15,950 nt of DNA, from positions 1 to 15,950 of the forward strand of contig PEUR01000222.1 in assembly GCA_002780675.1 (NCBI GenBank), read 5' to 3'. The stretch's first letter is position 1; every line of letters begins with the position of its first letter. The position numbers and the translations under genes are program-made. The notes beneath the pieces are model-generated. The model saw only the letters and a list, made by a program, of their open reading frames with translations, was not told where the DNA came from and did no database searches. Shown piece after piece: positions 7,024-13,730 of this stretch. Source of the DNA: Gallionellales bacterium CG03_land_8_20_14_0_80_55_15. Lineage in GTDB: Bacteria; Pseudomonadota; Gammaproteobacteria; Burkholderiales; Gallionellaceae.

Positions 7024-7037
7024 AAGTGTTTACACTT
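7024..7037. promoter_or_regulatory. Palindrome AAGTGTTTACACTT just after the HxlR gene
   Basis: A symmetric 14-base sequence (AAGTGT-TT-ACACTT) ends eight bases past the HxlR stop (minus strand). It could be a regulator half-site pair in the HxlR-CMD gap or a weak transcript end. The stem is short, there is no T-run, and the evidence is the symmetry alone. Confidence 0.3.
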
Positions 7038-7044
7038 GGCGGCT

Positions 7045-7377
7045 TTATTGCGTTGCTTCATGTTGTAGCGCGTTAATTGCATCGAGTATGTCGGCGAAAC
7101 GACCGCCAAAATCGGTGAGGTAGTATTCAACGTGGGGTGGCGTTTCTGCGAAAACGCGCTTTTCGATAACGCCGAAGTGCGATAGCTTGTGCAAGCGTTC
7201 GTTCAGTACCTTGGCAGAAAGCCCTGCAATGGCGTGTTCCATTTTACCTGGGCGATTTACCCCTTTCCGTATTAACTCGATGATGGTCAGCGACCATTTG
7301 CAGCCGATTACGCTTTCCACCATCTGCGCAACGCTGGGATGCGCGACATCTAAAATATTTATTTCCTTATTTATCAT
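7045..7377 (-). CDS. HxlR family winged-helix transcriptional regulator
   Basis: A 110-residue DNA-binding protein of the HxlR family (MarR-like winged helix, usually dimeric, often sensing electrophiles, quinones or thiol stress). Seen: VESVIGCKWSLTIIELIRKGVNRPGKMEHAIAGLSAKVLNERLHKLSHFGVIEKRVFAETPPHVEYYLTDFG in the usual HxlR order (core helix, recognition helix, wing, then helix). A single Cys lies at about residue 26 (IGCKWS), the position where many HxlR members carry their N-terminal sensor cysteine. The start is ATG 7377 with only a weak ribosome site. It is divergent from the cytochrome P460 gene (107 bases between starts) and upstream of the CMD gene on the same strand, so it may control either; this is inference. 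Confidence 0.93.
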   Translation of the reverse strand: MINKEINILDVAHPSVAQMVESVIGCKWSLTIIELIRKGVNRPGKMEHAIAGLSAKVLNERLHKLSHFGVIEKRVFAETPPHVEYYLTDFGGRFADILDAINALQHEATQ

Positions 7378-7484
7378 AAAGATAGACCAAAAAGTGGGTG
7401 GCTTACCGTTTTGTATCCGCTTGTTTGGGGGGGTGAGTGCGGGTTACTTTGCATTCCCGTTCATTACCGTTTGAGGAGAATATC

Positions 7485-7970
7485 ATGAAAACAATGATCA
7501 AAATTGGTTTGCTGGGCAGCCTGTTGACGTTGTCTGCCAGTGCGCTTGCGCAAGAGGTACCTTATCCCACAGGCTATCGAGACTGGCATCACGTCAAGAG
7601 CATGGTGATCGAAGAGGGACACCCGCTGTTTGGCGCATTCGGCGGCATTCACCATCTCTACGCAAACAAGAAAGCGATCAAAGGTTACAAACAAGGCAAG
7701 TTTGCCGACGGCTCGGTGATCGTGTTCGATCTGCTGGAGGCGAACCATGGCGGCAATGCAACAACAGAAGGCAAACGCAAAGTGGTTGGCGTGATGCACA
7801 AGAACAGCCGCACATATGCCGAAACCGGCGGCTGGGGCTTTGAGGGGTTTGCTGGTGACTCAAAGACGCAGCGCGCGGTGCGTGACAACGCCAAGAATGC
7901 CTGCTTCGGTTGCCATGAACCGCAAGCAGGCAGCGATTACGTGTTCAGCAAATTGCGCGACGGGGAATAA
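7485..7970 (+). CDS. Periplasmic cytochrome P460-family c-type heme protein
   Basis: A 161-residue protein with a Sec signal peptide (MKTMIKIGLLGSLLTLSASALA, cleavage near 22/23) and one c-heme site, ACFGCHE (Cys140, Cys143, His144), near the C-terminus, the single-heme layout of the P460/cytochrome c'-beta superfamily. GIHHLYANKKAIKGYKQGKFADGSVIVFDLLE (54-85) is the characteristic core, followed by VVGVMHKNSRTYAETGGWGFEGF. P460 members oxidise hydroxylamine or NO; c'-beta relatives bind NO. Which applies depends on the Lys that crosslinks to heme in true P460, and this could not be assigned by eye. The start is ATG 7485, with GAGGAGA seven bases before; the longer in-frame version lacks support. 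A MITE begins four bases after the stop. Confidence 0.88.
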   Translation: MKTMIKIGLLGSLLTLSASALAQEVPYPTGYRDWHHVKSMVIEEGHPLFGAFGGIHHLYANKKAIKGYKQGKFADGSVIVFDLLEANHGGNATTEGKRKVVGVMHKNSRTYAETGGWGFEGFAGDSKTQRAVRDNAKNACFGCHEPQAGSDYVFSKLRDGE

Positions 7971-7974
7971 AAAA

Positions 7975-8117
7975 GGCTATGTCACAGTTAAATAGTGGTG
8001 GTCTCGCAAGCCTTATAGATGCAGTGCTTCGGCAGGTGTTATAAAAACACAACTCATTGATTATTAAGTATAATTTTAATGATGGATTTTGCTTCAACAA
8101 TTAACTGTGACATAGCC
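7975..8117. mobile_element. 143-bp MITE with perfect 17-bp ends at the cytochrome P460 stop codon
   Basis: GGCTATGTCACAGTTAA (7975-7991) and TTAACTGTGACATAGCC (8101-8117) are exact inverted repeats. The flanking 8 bases are ATAAAAAA (left, 7967-7974) and ATGAAAAA (right, 8118-8125), equal at 7 of 8, which is a probable 8-base target duplication. The left copy includes the TAA stop of the cytochrome gene. The 109-base interior has no open frame of note. An 8-base duplication and GGC-type ends would suit an IS1595-like parent, but this was not verified. Confidence 0.85.
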
Positions 8118-8269
8118 ATGAAAAATATGAATTTGCCAAGCAAAAAAGGTTGTTTAATGTTGGCAATTTATACAAACACTCACTGTGTCGGTGTGACATG
8201 CGCACCAATAAACTGATTTTCTCCTGCCAACAGACCAACTTATGTGTCCATCGTTGATCACGCCATTTT
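8118..8269. other. Intergenic stretch without recognisable gene
   Basis: Between the MITE and the stop of the AraC gene. It is AT-richer than its neighbours. The only open frame, a 32-codon frame from ATG 8118, has no ribosome site and no recognisable product. No terminator hairpin was found. Confidence 0.5.
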
Positions 8270-9184
8270 TTATCGTTTTTGGCGTATCTGTCCCGGTGTC
8301 ATGCCGATAATGCGTTTGAATGCTTTGCGAAATGCTGCTTCGGATTCGTAGCCGCACTTCATGGCGACATCCAGCATGTTGGCATGGCCGTCGGCAAGCA
8401 TATCCGTTGCTAGTTGCATGCGCCAGATCGTCACAAATTCCATCGGCGACAGCGCGACCAGCCGAGTGAAGCGCTCGGCGAAGGCGGAACGCGACTGGCA
8501 GGCGAGCGCGGCCATGCGTTTGATGCTCCAGCTTTCCGCCGGCGCATTGATGAACGCGGTCAGGGCGGGGCGCAGATGCGCATCCGACAGGGCAAGCAAC
8601 AAGGGCGAAAGCTGCGGTGCCTGATGCAGGGTGTGGCGCAGGACATACAGGAACAGCACATCCGACAGGCGATCCAGAACGGCAGTCACGCCGAGGTCAT
8701 TCAGTGTGGCTTCCCCGGTCATCAGCTCGATGATGCTGCGCAGATGCTTCCCCACCGGACTTTGATCCGGGCGAATCAGCATGAAGTCGGGGAAATCGGC
8801 GAGCAGCATGCGGCGAATATGCGCGGGTAATCTGAGATGTCCGCAAAGCAAGCCTGAGCCGGGTGCATTCGCATCGAGTGGTGCCGGGTGTAAATAATCG
8901 AAGGGTTGCTGCGGAATGACGGGCTGCGCACTAAAGGCGTGCGCCGCATCGTGCGGGAAAAAGGCGATGTCGCCCGCTTGCATTCGAGTTGCTACGGTGT
9001 CGCCCGTCAAATGTATCCACGCCTCGCCGTGGCAAATCAGGTGAAAAGTGACAGCATCCGAGCCGCCGGGGGTGGATAAATGCCAGGCATCGCACAACTG
9101 GCCGACGTAATACACCTCCGAGCCGAGATGCAGATGGCGCAAAAACGCTTCAAGCTGGGGTGATCTAGCCGACATGGGGTGCAT
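8270..9184 (-). CDS. AraC family transcriptional regulator (cupin-type sensor domain)
   Basis: A 304-residue regulator. The N-terminal cupin-like ligand domain shows WHLSTPGGSDAVTFHLICHGEAWIHL and AGDIAFFPHDAAHAFS; the C-terminal ~100 residues are the double HTH of AraC/XylS (SIKRMAALACQSRSAFAERFTRLVALSPMEFVTIWRMQLATDML... LDVAMKCGYESEAAFRKAFKRIIGMTPGQIR). This type controls an adjacent operon in response to a small molecule, here unknown. The start chosen is ATG 9184, with GGGAG five to six bases upstream; a longer frame reaching 9376 would overlap the divergent gene and adds non-homologous sequence. It is divergent from the FAD oxidoreductase-nrtS-sigma operon, 155 bases between starts, so it is a natural candidate regulator of that operon. 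Confidence 0.93.
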   Translation of the reverse strand: MHPMSARSPQLEAFLRHLHLGSEVYYVGQLCDAWHLSTPGGSDAVTFHLICHGEAWIHLTGDTVATRMQAGDIAFFPHDAAHAFSAQPVIPQQPFDYLHPAPLDANAPGSGLLCGHLRLPAHIRRMLLADFPDFMLIRPDQSPVGKHLRSIIELMTGEATLNDLGVTAVLDRLSDVLFLYVLRHTLHQAPQLSPLLLALSDAHLRPALTAFINAPAESWSIKRMAALACQSRSAFAERFTRLVALSPMEFVTIWRMQLATDMLADGHANMLDVAMKCGYESEAAFRKAFKRIIGMTPGQIRQKR

Positions 9185-9233
9185 ATAAACTCCCGATTGC
9201 TGTGCGTATTGGGTCGTCGTGGTGGGCGAAAAT

Positions 9234-9287
9234 CTTACAATGCCCCCTGTTGAGAGAATACTGGGGGTGACGACATCGCTGTAAGAA
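9234..9287. promoter_or_regulatory. Facing TGTAAG motifs in the AraC/FAD operon intergenic region
   Basis: CTTACA (9234-9239) and TGTAAG (9280-9285) form a spaced inverted pair in the 155-base divergent region; the full contexts are TTGTAAGAT (minus strand) and CTGTAAGAAT (plus strand). As single elements they point outward at each gene and could be -35-like boxes of an ECF sigma factor, such as the one encoded in this operon, or the two halves of an AraC site. Functional role is unproven. Confidence 0.35.
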
Positions 9288-9339
9288 TGCGGGCATCTGG
9301 CACGACTGTCCGGCGACACATCATTTTCCCGAATAAACC

Positions 9340-10497
9340 ATGACTGATACAGATCAACCTCAGCCCGTTGCGGCACAGAAAACGACCTATCGCCTGATAT
9401 TGGCGGGGGGAGGTCACGCGCAACTCAGCGTACTCAAGGCGCTGGCAAACAGTGCAGCCCAAGTAGATGCGGTATTGATTACGCCCAGCACCCGGCAGAT
9501 TTATTCCGGCATGTTGCCGGGATGGATGGCGGGACACTACAGCTTGTCGGATTGCATGATAGACCTGCGCCCGTTGGCAGAAGCCGCCGGGGTGCGTTTG
9601 CTGTCAGGCAAGGTGGTCGGCATTGATGCCGGGCAGCGGCGCGTCGAACTCTCCGACGGCACACGTCTCGATTACGATGTGCTATCGCTGGATGTGGGCA
9701 GTGAAACCGATACTTCATGGCTGGAGGCAGCGGGTACGCATTTATTGCCTGTCAAACCGTTGGGTGAGTTTATCAAACAATGGCCGAACGTTCTTGCGGC
9801 GGCATCGCAGGATTACCGGCTGGTGGTGGTGGGCGGGGGGGCTGCCGGGGTCGAGTTGGCATTTGCCGCGCAACAGGCTTTCGTCGAACATCACTGCAAG
9901 CGCGCCTCGGTCGCGCTGCTCGCTTCAGACAGCGGTATCTTGCCGGGACATGCGGCAAGCGTGCAGGCGCGCACGCGGGCGATGCTGAAAAAACGTGGCA
10001 TAGCCCTGTATCAGGGGCGAGCCGTGGGAACGGGGCAGGGGGTTACGCTTGCTGGCGGCGTGTCGCTGCGCGCGGATTGCCTGATCGCGGCCACCGGCGC
10101 CCGCCCGCCCGCCTGGTTGCGCAATAGCGGTCTCGCACTGGACGAGAAAGGTTTTATTTTGGTTGATGCGCAACATCGCAGCCCGTCTCACCCGGAGGTG
10201 TTTGCAGCGGGGGACGTGTGCGTACGCACCGATGTCGTGATGGCGCGTTCCGGCGTACACGCGGTATTCGCGGGGCCGATACTCGCCAACAATCTGCTCG
10301 CCAGCCTGACGGGGCAGCCCTTGCGGCGTTATCGTCCGCGCAAAAAATCGTTGTATTTGCTGGCGACAGGACCGAAACATGCCATTGCCTCCTGGGGGAG
10401 ATTCAGTGCGCAAGGGCGATGGGTGTGGCGCTGGAAGAACTGGATTGATCGTCGCTTCATGCGCAAGTACACCCCCACCAGAGAGGTCAAAACATGA
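9340..10497 (+). CDS. SelD-N-terminal-type FAD/NAD(P)H-dependent oxidoreductase
   Basis: A 385-residue pyridine nucleotide-disulfide-oxidoreductase-fold flavoprotein of the type found fused to the N-terminus of SelD in some organisms and standing alone elsewhere; related to type II NADH dehydrogenases. Seen: FAD-binding RLILAGGGHAQLSVL (18-32), the family hallmark YSGMLPGWMAGHY (55-67), second dinucleotide fold LVVVGGGAAGVELAFAA (161-177), FAAGDVC (288-294) and the C-terminal KKSLYLLATGPKHAIASWG (335-353). No redox CxxxxC pair is present. The C-terminus is rich in Trp/Arg, possibly membrane-touching. The start ATG 9340 has a poor ribosome site. The stop overlaps the nrtS ATG (ATGA). The electron acceptor is unknown. 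Confidence 0.87.
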   Translation: MTDTDQPQPVAAQKTTYRLILAGGGHAQLSVLKALANSAAQVDAVLITPSTRQIYSGMLPGWMAGHYSLSDCMIDLRPLAEAAGVRLLSGKVVGIDAGQRRVELSDGTRLDYDVLSLDVGSETDTSWLEAAGTHLLPVKPLGEFIKQWPNVLAAASQDYRLVVVGGGAAGVELAFAAQQAFVEHHCKRASVALLASDSGILPGHAASVQARTRAMLKKRGIALYQGRAVGTGQGVTLAGGVSLRADCLIAATGARPPAWLRNSGLALDEKGFILVDAQHRSPSHPEVFAAGDVCVRTDVVMARSGVHAVFAGPILANNLLASLTGQPLRRYRPRKKSLYLLATGPKHAIASWGRFSAQGRWVWRWKNWIDRRFMRKYTPTREVKT

Positions 10498-10748
10498 CCC
10501 GTTTCGTGAGCATTTCCTTGTCGCGGCATATCGTCATCGCTTCGCTCAAGATCGCATTGGTGGTCGGTACGATGCTTAATCTGGTCAATCAGGGTGAAGC
10601 CTTGCTGTCTGGCGGTACAATCTCGCTGCTTCATTTTTTATTGAATTATCTGGTGCCGTACTGCGTATCAAGTTACAGCGCGGCGAAGAACGAGATCGAG
10701 TTAAGGGAAAGTAATGAGTGCCAATTCAAACCGCCAGGAAAACACTAA
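10494..10748 (+). CDS. nrtS: NrtS-like small membrane protein (nitrate/nitrite transporter family)
   Basis: An 84-residue protein with two hydrophobic helices: HIVIASLKIALVVGTMLNLVNQGEALL (12-38) and SLLHFLLNYLVPYCVSSYSAAKNE (45-67). The pair LNLVNQGEALLSGG and LVPYCVSSYSA matches the NrtS family, small two-helix proteins for which nitrate/nitrite transport has been reported in cyanobacteria. The start ATG overlaps the stop of the oxidoreductase by four bases and the end overlaps the sigma factor start by 35 bases, so expression is coupled in one operon. Transport activity in this organism is inference; many family members are uncharacterised. The hydrophilic C-terminal tail (about 17 residues) overlaps the sigma gene in another frame and may vary. 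Confidence 0.8.
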   Translation: MTRFVSISLSRHIVIASLKIALVVGTMLNLVNQGEALLSGGTISLLHFLLNYLVPYCVSSYSAAKNEIELRESNECQFKPPGKH

Positions 10749-11346
10749 ACAAGTCGGGAATCTGTTGGCTGATGCCGCATTTTTGCAAGACATCCGCCGC
10801 CAGATGCTCAGGTTCGCCACGCTGCAACTGAACGATGCCAGCCAGGCGGAAGATGCCGTGCAGGAAGCCCTGATCGGCGCGATGAAAAATGCCGCTTCCT
10901 TCGGTGGGCGCGCCGCTTTCAAGACCTGGATGTTCGCCATCCTCAAAAACAAGATCGCCGACGTGCTGCGCTACAAACAGCGCATGGTGAACATCGGCAG
11001 TTTTGCGCATGACGAAGACGATGAAGACCTGTCCGAACTGTTCGACCGCAAGGGCTTCTGGCAGGTGGATGAGCGCCCGGTCGCCTGGGGCAACCCGGTA
11101 GCCAGTATGCGCGAATCCCAATTCTGGGTGGTGTTCGAGGCGTGCCTGGACAATTTGCCGCCCAAACAGGCGCGGGTTTTTATGATGCGCGAATTTGTCG
11201 AACTGGATGCCGACGAGATTTGTGCCGAAGTGGAGCTGACGACCAGCAATCTGCATGTATTGCTGCATCGCGCTCGCCTGCGTCTGCGCGAATGTCTGGA
11301 AAATAAATGGGTTTTGCAAGGAGAAAAAAATGATGAATTGCCGTGA
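10714..11346 (+). CDS. ECF-like RNA polymerase sigma factor (sigma-70 family)
   Basis: A 210-residue alternative sigma factor with region 2 (FLQDIRRQMLRFATLQLNDASQAEDAVQEALIGAMKNAASFGGRAAFKTWMFAILKNKIADVLR, about 23-86) and region 4 (FEACLDNLPPKQARVFMMREFVELDADEICAEVELTTSNLHVLLHRARLRLRECLEN, about 142-198), separated by an acidic linker DEDDEDLSELFDRKGFW. It lacks regions 1 and 3, as in ECF sigmas; the style fits the group annotated TIGR02943. The start is ATG 10714 with TTAAGGGA upstream, inside nrtS. A small zinc-finger protein overlaps its end by 17 bases and is the likely anti-sigma. It probably autoregulates the operon and may direct redox-stress genes (inference). Confidence 0.93.
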   Translation: MSANSNRQENTKQVGNLLADAAFLQDIRRQMLRFATLQLNDASQAEDAVQEALIGAMKNAASFGGRAAFKTWMFAILKNKIADVLRYKQRMVNIGSFAHDEDDEDLSELFDRKGFWQVDERPVAWGNPVASMRESQFWVVFEACLDNLPPKQARVFMMREFVELDADEICAEVELTTSNLHVLLHRARLRLRECLENKWVLQGEKNDELP

Positions 11347-11527
11347 AGCCACCAAGCTGATGTCGGATGCGCAGGAAAAACCGCTGTTACTAAAAACCCG
11401 TTTCGGACTGGAAATACATCTGATGATGTGCAGCGGTTGCCACAATTTCAAGGAGCAGATGGACGCGCTCAGAACGATGACGCGCGCTTACGCCAAAGGC
11501 AAGAACGAGCAGGAAAAAGAGACTTGA
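11330..11527 (+). CDS. Small zinc-finger (ZAS/zf-HC2-like) putative anti-sigma factor
   Basis: A 65-residue soluble protein with Cys4 and the motif His30-xxx-Cys34-xx-Cys37 (HLMMCSGC), the zinc-binding anti-sigma (ZAS) signature; no transmembrane helix follows, so it would be a cytoplasmic, redox-responsive type. The rest is charged and helical (FKEQMDALRTMTRAYAKGKNEQEKET). It starts at ATG 11330 (a second ATG is adjacent) with an excellent AAGGAG site and overlaps the sigma gene end by 17 bases, which fixes the pair as coupled. By analogy it holds the sigma factor inactive until the zinc site is oxidised or loses metal; this is inference from family and position. Confidence 0.85.
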   Translation: MMNCREATKLMSDAQEKPLLLKTRFGLEIHLMMCSGCHNFKEQMDALRTMTRAYAKGKNEQEKET

Positions 11528-11567
11528 TTTTTGTTCAGCAAGCCATTCGGTAGTTAATAATGCACCC

Positions 11568-12368
11568 TTATTTGCCGGTAAGTGGCGGCTCATCCGTTTC
11601 GGGCGAGCTATCCCATTGCAGGGTGTGGTAGTCGAAGCCGCGCACGATACTGGGTTTGACGATTTCAAAAAAAGGCGAAATATCAAAGTCGCGCGGGGTA
11701 AACAGGCTGTGATGGCGGATGTGCAGAATTTCCCGCTCGCAGGCATCACAACCCGGTGTGCCGAGTTTGTGTTCTACGTTGGGTAGTACCGGATAATGTA
11801 CTAACTGGAACGCCTGAGCGATCAGCGTAGAACATATTGCCTTGCTGGGTTCGCCGCTGCCGAGCGACAGGGCGCGCCGCCGCCAGCGCATCGGAATGAA
11901 ATTCAAGAAAGAGGGGATCAGGTAGCGCGCTAGATCAAACACGTTCTTCAGGTCGTAGGTATGGCCTATTTGAGCCTTTACCGAGTCAATCACGCGCTGC
12001 AATTCTGTTTCGGTCAAGCCTACCGGACGGCAGATGCGCGTGTGAAACCCGCGATAATGGCTGAGGGGGACGGCAACCACGCCATGCTCAAGGTCGGCCT
12101 CGATCAACACTCGCGGATCGGCGCTGTGTTCGTCTTCCGACAGCGTGCCAACATACAGCGCGGCGTGAGACCAGGTCGAATTGGTCAGGTATTTGATGAC
12201 CGCGCTGATGCGCAGATTGCCTTCCACCAGCAGCACATCCCCCGGCTGCAATACGCTGGCGATGTCCTGCGTCTCTTTGGTTGCCGCCGGAACGTAATAA
12301 TATTGGACGGGCTGGTTGAGGTAGTGTGCAAGCAGCTTTCCGATGGGACGTAAGGCTATTTTAATCAT
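11568..12368 (-). CDS. YiiX/YebB-like NlpC/P60-superfamily cysteine hydrolase
   Basis: A 266-residue protein of the circularly permuted NlpC/P60 (YiiX/DUF830-like) family. Seen: LQPGDVLLVEGNLRISAVIKYLTNSTWSHAALYVG (40-74) with His68, VLIEADLEHGVV with Glu90, and KAICSTLIAQAF with Cys179, the expected His-Glu-Cys order of a permuted papain-like fold. Such proteins are proposed amidases or acyl-group hydrolases acting on envelope or lipid substrates; the substrate is unknown. No clear signal peptide; the first 15 residues are mildly basic and hydrophobic. Start ATG 12368 has no ribosome site. It converges on the anti-sigma gene with 40 bases between stops. Confidence 0.85.
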   Translation of the reverse strand: MIKIALRPIGKLLAHYLNQPVQYYYVPAATKETQDIASVLQPGDVLLVEGNLRISAVIKYLTNSTWSHAALYVGTLSEDEHSADPRVLIEADLEHGVVAVPLSHYRGFHTRICRPVGLTETELQRVIDSVKAQIGHTYDLKNVFDLARYLIPSFLNFIPMRWRRRALSLGSGEPSKAICSTLIAQAFQLVHYPVLPNVEHKLGTPGCDACEREILHIRHHSLFTPRDFDISPFFEIVKPSIVRGFDYHTLQWDSSPETDEPPLTGK

Positions 12369-12376
12369 TTAATAAC

Positions 12377-12404
12377 AATATATTGAGATTGAAAGTTAAT
12401 GCAA
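12377..12404 (-). promoter_or_regulatory. Candidate sigma70-like promoter for the YiiX gene
   Basis: Reading the minus strand, TTGCAT (12399-12404), 16 bases, then TATATT (12377-12382, 5 of 6 to TATAAT). A start about seven bases on would leave almost no leader before ATG 12368, which agrees with the absence of a ribosome site. The region is very AT-rich, so chance matches are easy. Confidence 0.3.
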
Positions 12405-12632
12405 TATATATAGTTTATATGGAATCGTGGCTGGCATGAGATTGGAAATCCGTAAGCGGGTTATGGCTTTTAACGCCCGTTTCAAATCGCTAACCCGTTC
12501 AGGGGCAAACACTACAGCATTTGCATAGAAACGCAAAATCCATTTCTTCAATCCGGTTGATACGGAGTGCGCAGCGAGTATCATCCTCGCAACGTTGAAG
12601 CAGGGATTTTTTGGCAGCTTTGGGAGGGCATC

Positions 12633-13136
12633 ATGAATCGTAGGAGATTTATCAGGAATTTGGCTGGCTGGTCGCTGCTGTTGGCGCTGCCTGGTATTGC
12701 CCGACAGGCGTTTGCTGCCACCGTGCCGCTCATCAAGAGCAAGTCGGCATGGCGCAAATTATTGCCCGCCGAGCGTTATGCCGTGCTCTTTGAAGAGGCC
12801 ACTGAGCCGTCACACAGCAGCCCGTTGAACAAGGAAAAACGCGCGGGCAAGTTTGTCTGTGCGGCGTGTTATTTGCCGCTGTTCTCTTCGGCGCAAAAAT
12901 ACGAAAGCGGTACGGGCTGGCCGAGCTTCTGGCAACCCTTGCCAGATGCGGTGGCAACAAGTACCGATTTCAAGTTGATTTGGCCGCGCACCGAATATCA
13001 CTGCGCGCGCTGTGGTGGGCATCAGGGACATCGCTTCGACGACGATCCTAAGCCCACGGGCTTGCGCTACTGCAACAATGGGCTGGCATTGGAATTTGTC
13101 GCTGAAGGTACGCCGTTGCCAGCGTTGCGCACATGA
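12633..13136 (+). CDS. msrB: Peptide-methionine (R)-S-oxide reductase MsrB, Tat-exported
   Basis: A 167-residue MsrB that reduces R-methionine sulfoxide in proteins. The N-terminus is a twin-arginine signal (MNRRRFIRNL, hydrophobic stretch AGWSLLLALPGIA, cut near FAA), so export is folded, to the periplasm. Core: zinc cysteines CAAC (76, 79) and CARC (124, 127), SGTGWPSFW (92-100), GHRFDDDPKPTG and the catalytic Cys147 in LRYCNNGLALEF. The resolving-Cys position in SGxGWPSF is Thr here, so reduction may use another route. The start is ATG 12633 with GGGAGGG upstream; the longer in-frame start at 12567 is not needed. The stop overlaps msrA by four bases. Confidence 0.93.
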   Translation: MNRRRFIRNLAGWSLLLALPGIARQAFAATVPLIKSKSAWRKLLPAERYAVLFEEATEPSHSSPLNKEKRAGKFVCAACYLPLFSSAQKYESGTGWPSFWQPLPDAVATSTDFKLIWPRTEYHCARCGGHQGHRFDDDPKPTGLRYCNNGLALEFVAEGTPLPALRT

Positions 13137-13702
13137 AGCGGCTGTTGGGATGCGCGCTGTTGCTGGTGGCGACAACAGTCAGTGCTGAAACAAAAACCGC
13201 CGTTTTCGCCGGGGGCTGCTTCTGGTGCATCGAGGCGGACTTCGAGAAGCTGCCCGGCGTGATCGCGGTGGAGTCGGGCTATACCGGCGGCACGTTACGC
13301 AACCCGACTTACCAGCAGGTGAGCGTGGGCGGCACGGGACACGCGGAAGCGGTGCGCGTGAGCTACGACGCAGAGCAAGTCAGCTACGCTAAATTGCTCG
13401 ATTATTTCTGGCGGCATATTGATCCGACCGTGAAAGATCAGCAGTTTTGCGATGTCGGCTCGCAGTATCGCAGCGCGGTCTTTTATCAGAACAAGGCGGA
13501 GCAAGCCTCGGCCTTGGCCAGCAAACAGGCGTTGCAAAGCCGTTTTGCCAATATTTACACGGAAATCGTCGCAGCTAGCACGTTTTATCCCGCCGAAACC
13601 TACCATCAGGATTATTACCGGAAGAACCCTTTGCGTTACCAATACTATCGCTACCGTTGCGGGCGGGATGAACGGGTCAAAGCGGTTTGGGGTACACGTT
13701 AA
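13133..13702 (+). CDS. msrA: Peptide-methionine (S)-S-oxide reductase MsrA, Sec-exported
   Basis: A 189-residue MsrA for S-methionine sulfoxide. The Sec signal MKRLLGCALLLVATTVSAETK is followed by the active site AVFAGGCFWCIEADF with catalytic Cys29 (GGCFWC), then SGYTGG, GHAEAVRVSYD (75-85), HIDPTVKDQQFCDVGSQYRSAVFYQN (95-120) and YHQDYY near the end. Cys176 (RYRCGRD) is the probable resolving cysteine. It starts in an ATGA overlap with msrB, so both periplasmic repair enzymes are made together, covering both sulfoxide epimers. The signals differ: Tat for MsrB, Sec for MsrA. The electron donor is not encoded in this window. Confidence 0.95.
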   Translation: MKRLLGCALLLVATTVSAETKTAVFAGGCFWCIEADFEKLPGVIAVESGYTGGTLRNPTYQQVSVGGTGHAEAVRVSYDAEQVSYAKLLDYFWRHIDPTVKDQQFCDVGSQYRSAVFYQNKAEQASALASKQALQSRFANIYTEIVAASTFYPAETYHQDYYRKNPLRYQYYRYRCGRDERVKAVWGTR

Positions 13703-13730
13703 CTGTAAACAAAATTCGCCCACAAAATGA

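Noticed and set aside
8118..8216. 32-codon frame starting at the MITE flank
   Set aside because: No ribosome site, its start is part of the probable target duplication, and the peptide has no membrane, signal or toxin-like pattern.
9185..9376. N-terminal extension of the AraC regulator by 64 codons
   Set aside because: It would overlap the divergent oxidoreductase start; ATG 9184 has a good ribosome site and the extension has no AraC-like sequence.
10726..11451. 241-codon frame antisense to the sigma factor and anti-sigma genes
   Set aside because: Both sense genes have clear family motifs and strong ribosome sites; the antisense product has none.
12396..12584. 62-codon minus-strand frame between yiiX-like gene and msrB
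   Set aside because: No ribosome site, no recognisable family; it crosses an inverted repeat (CGGGTTA near 12456, TAACCCG near 12491). The 264-base gap is left without a gene.
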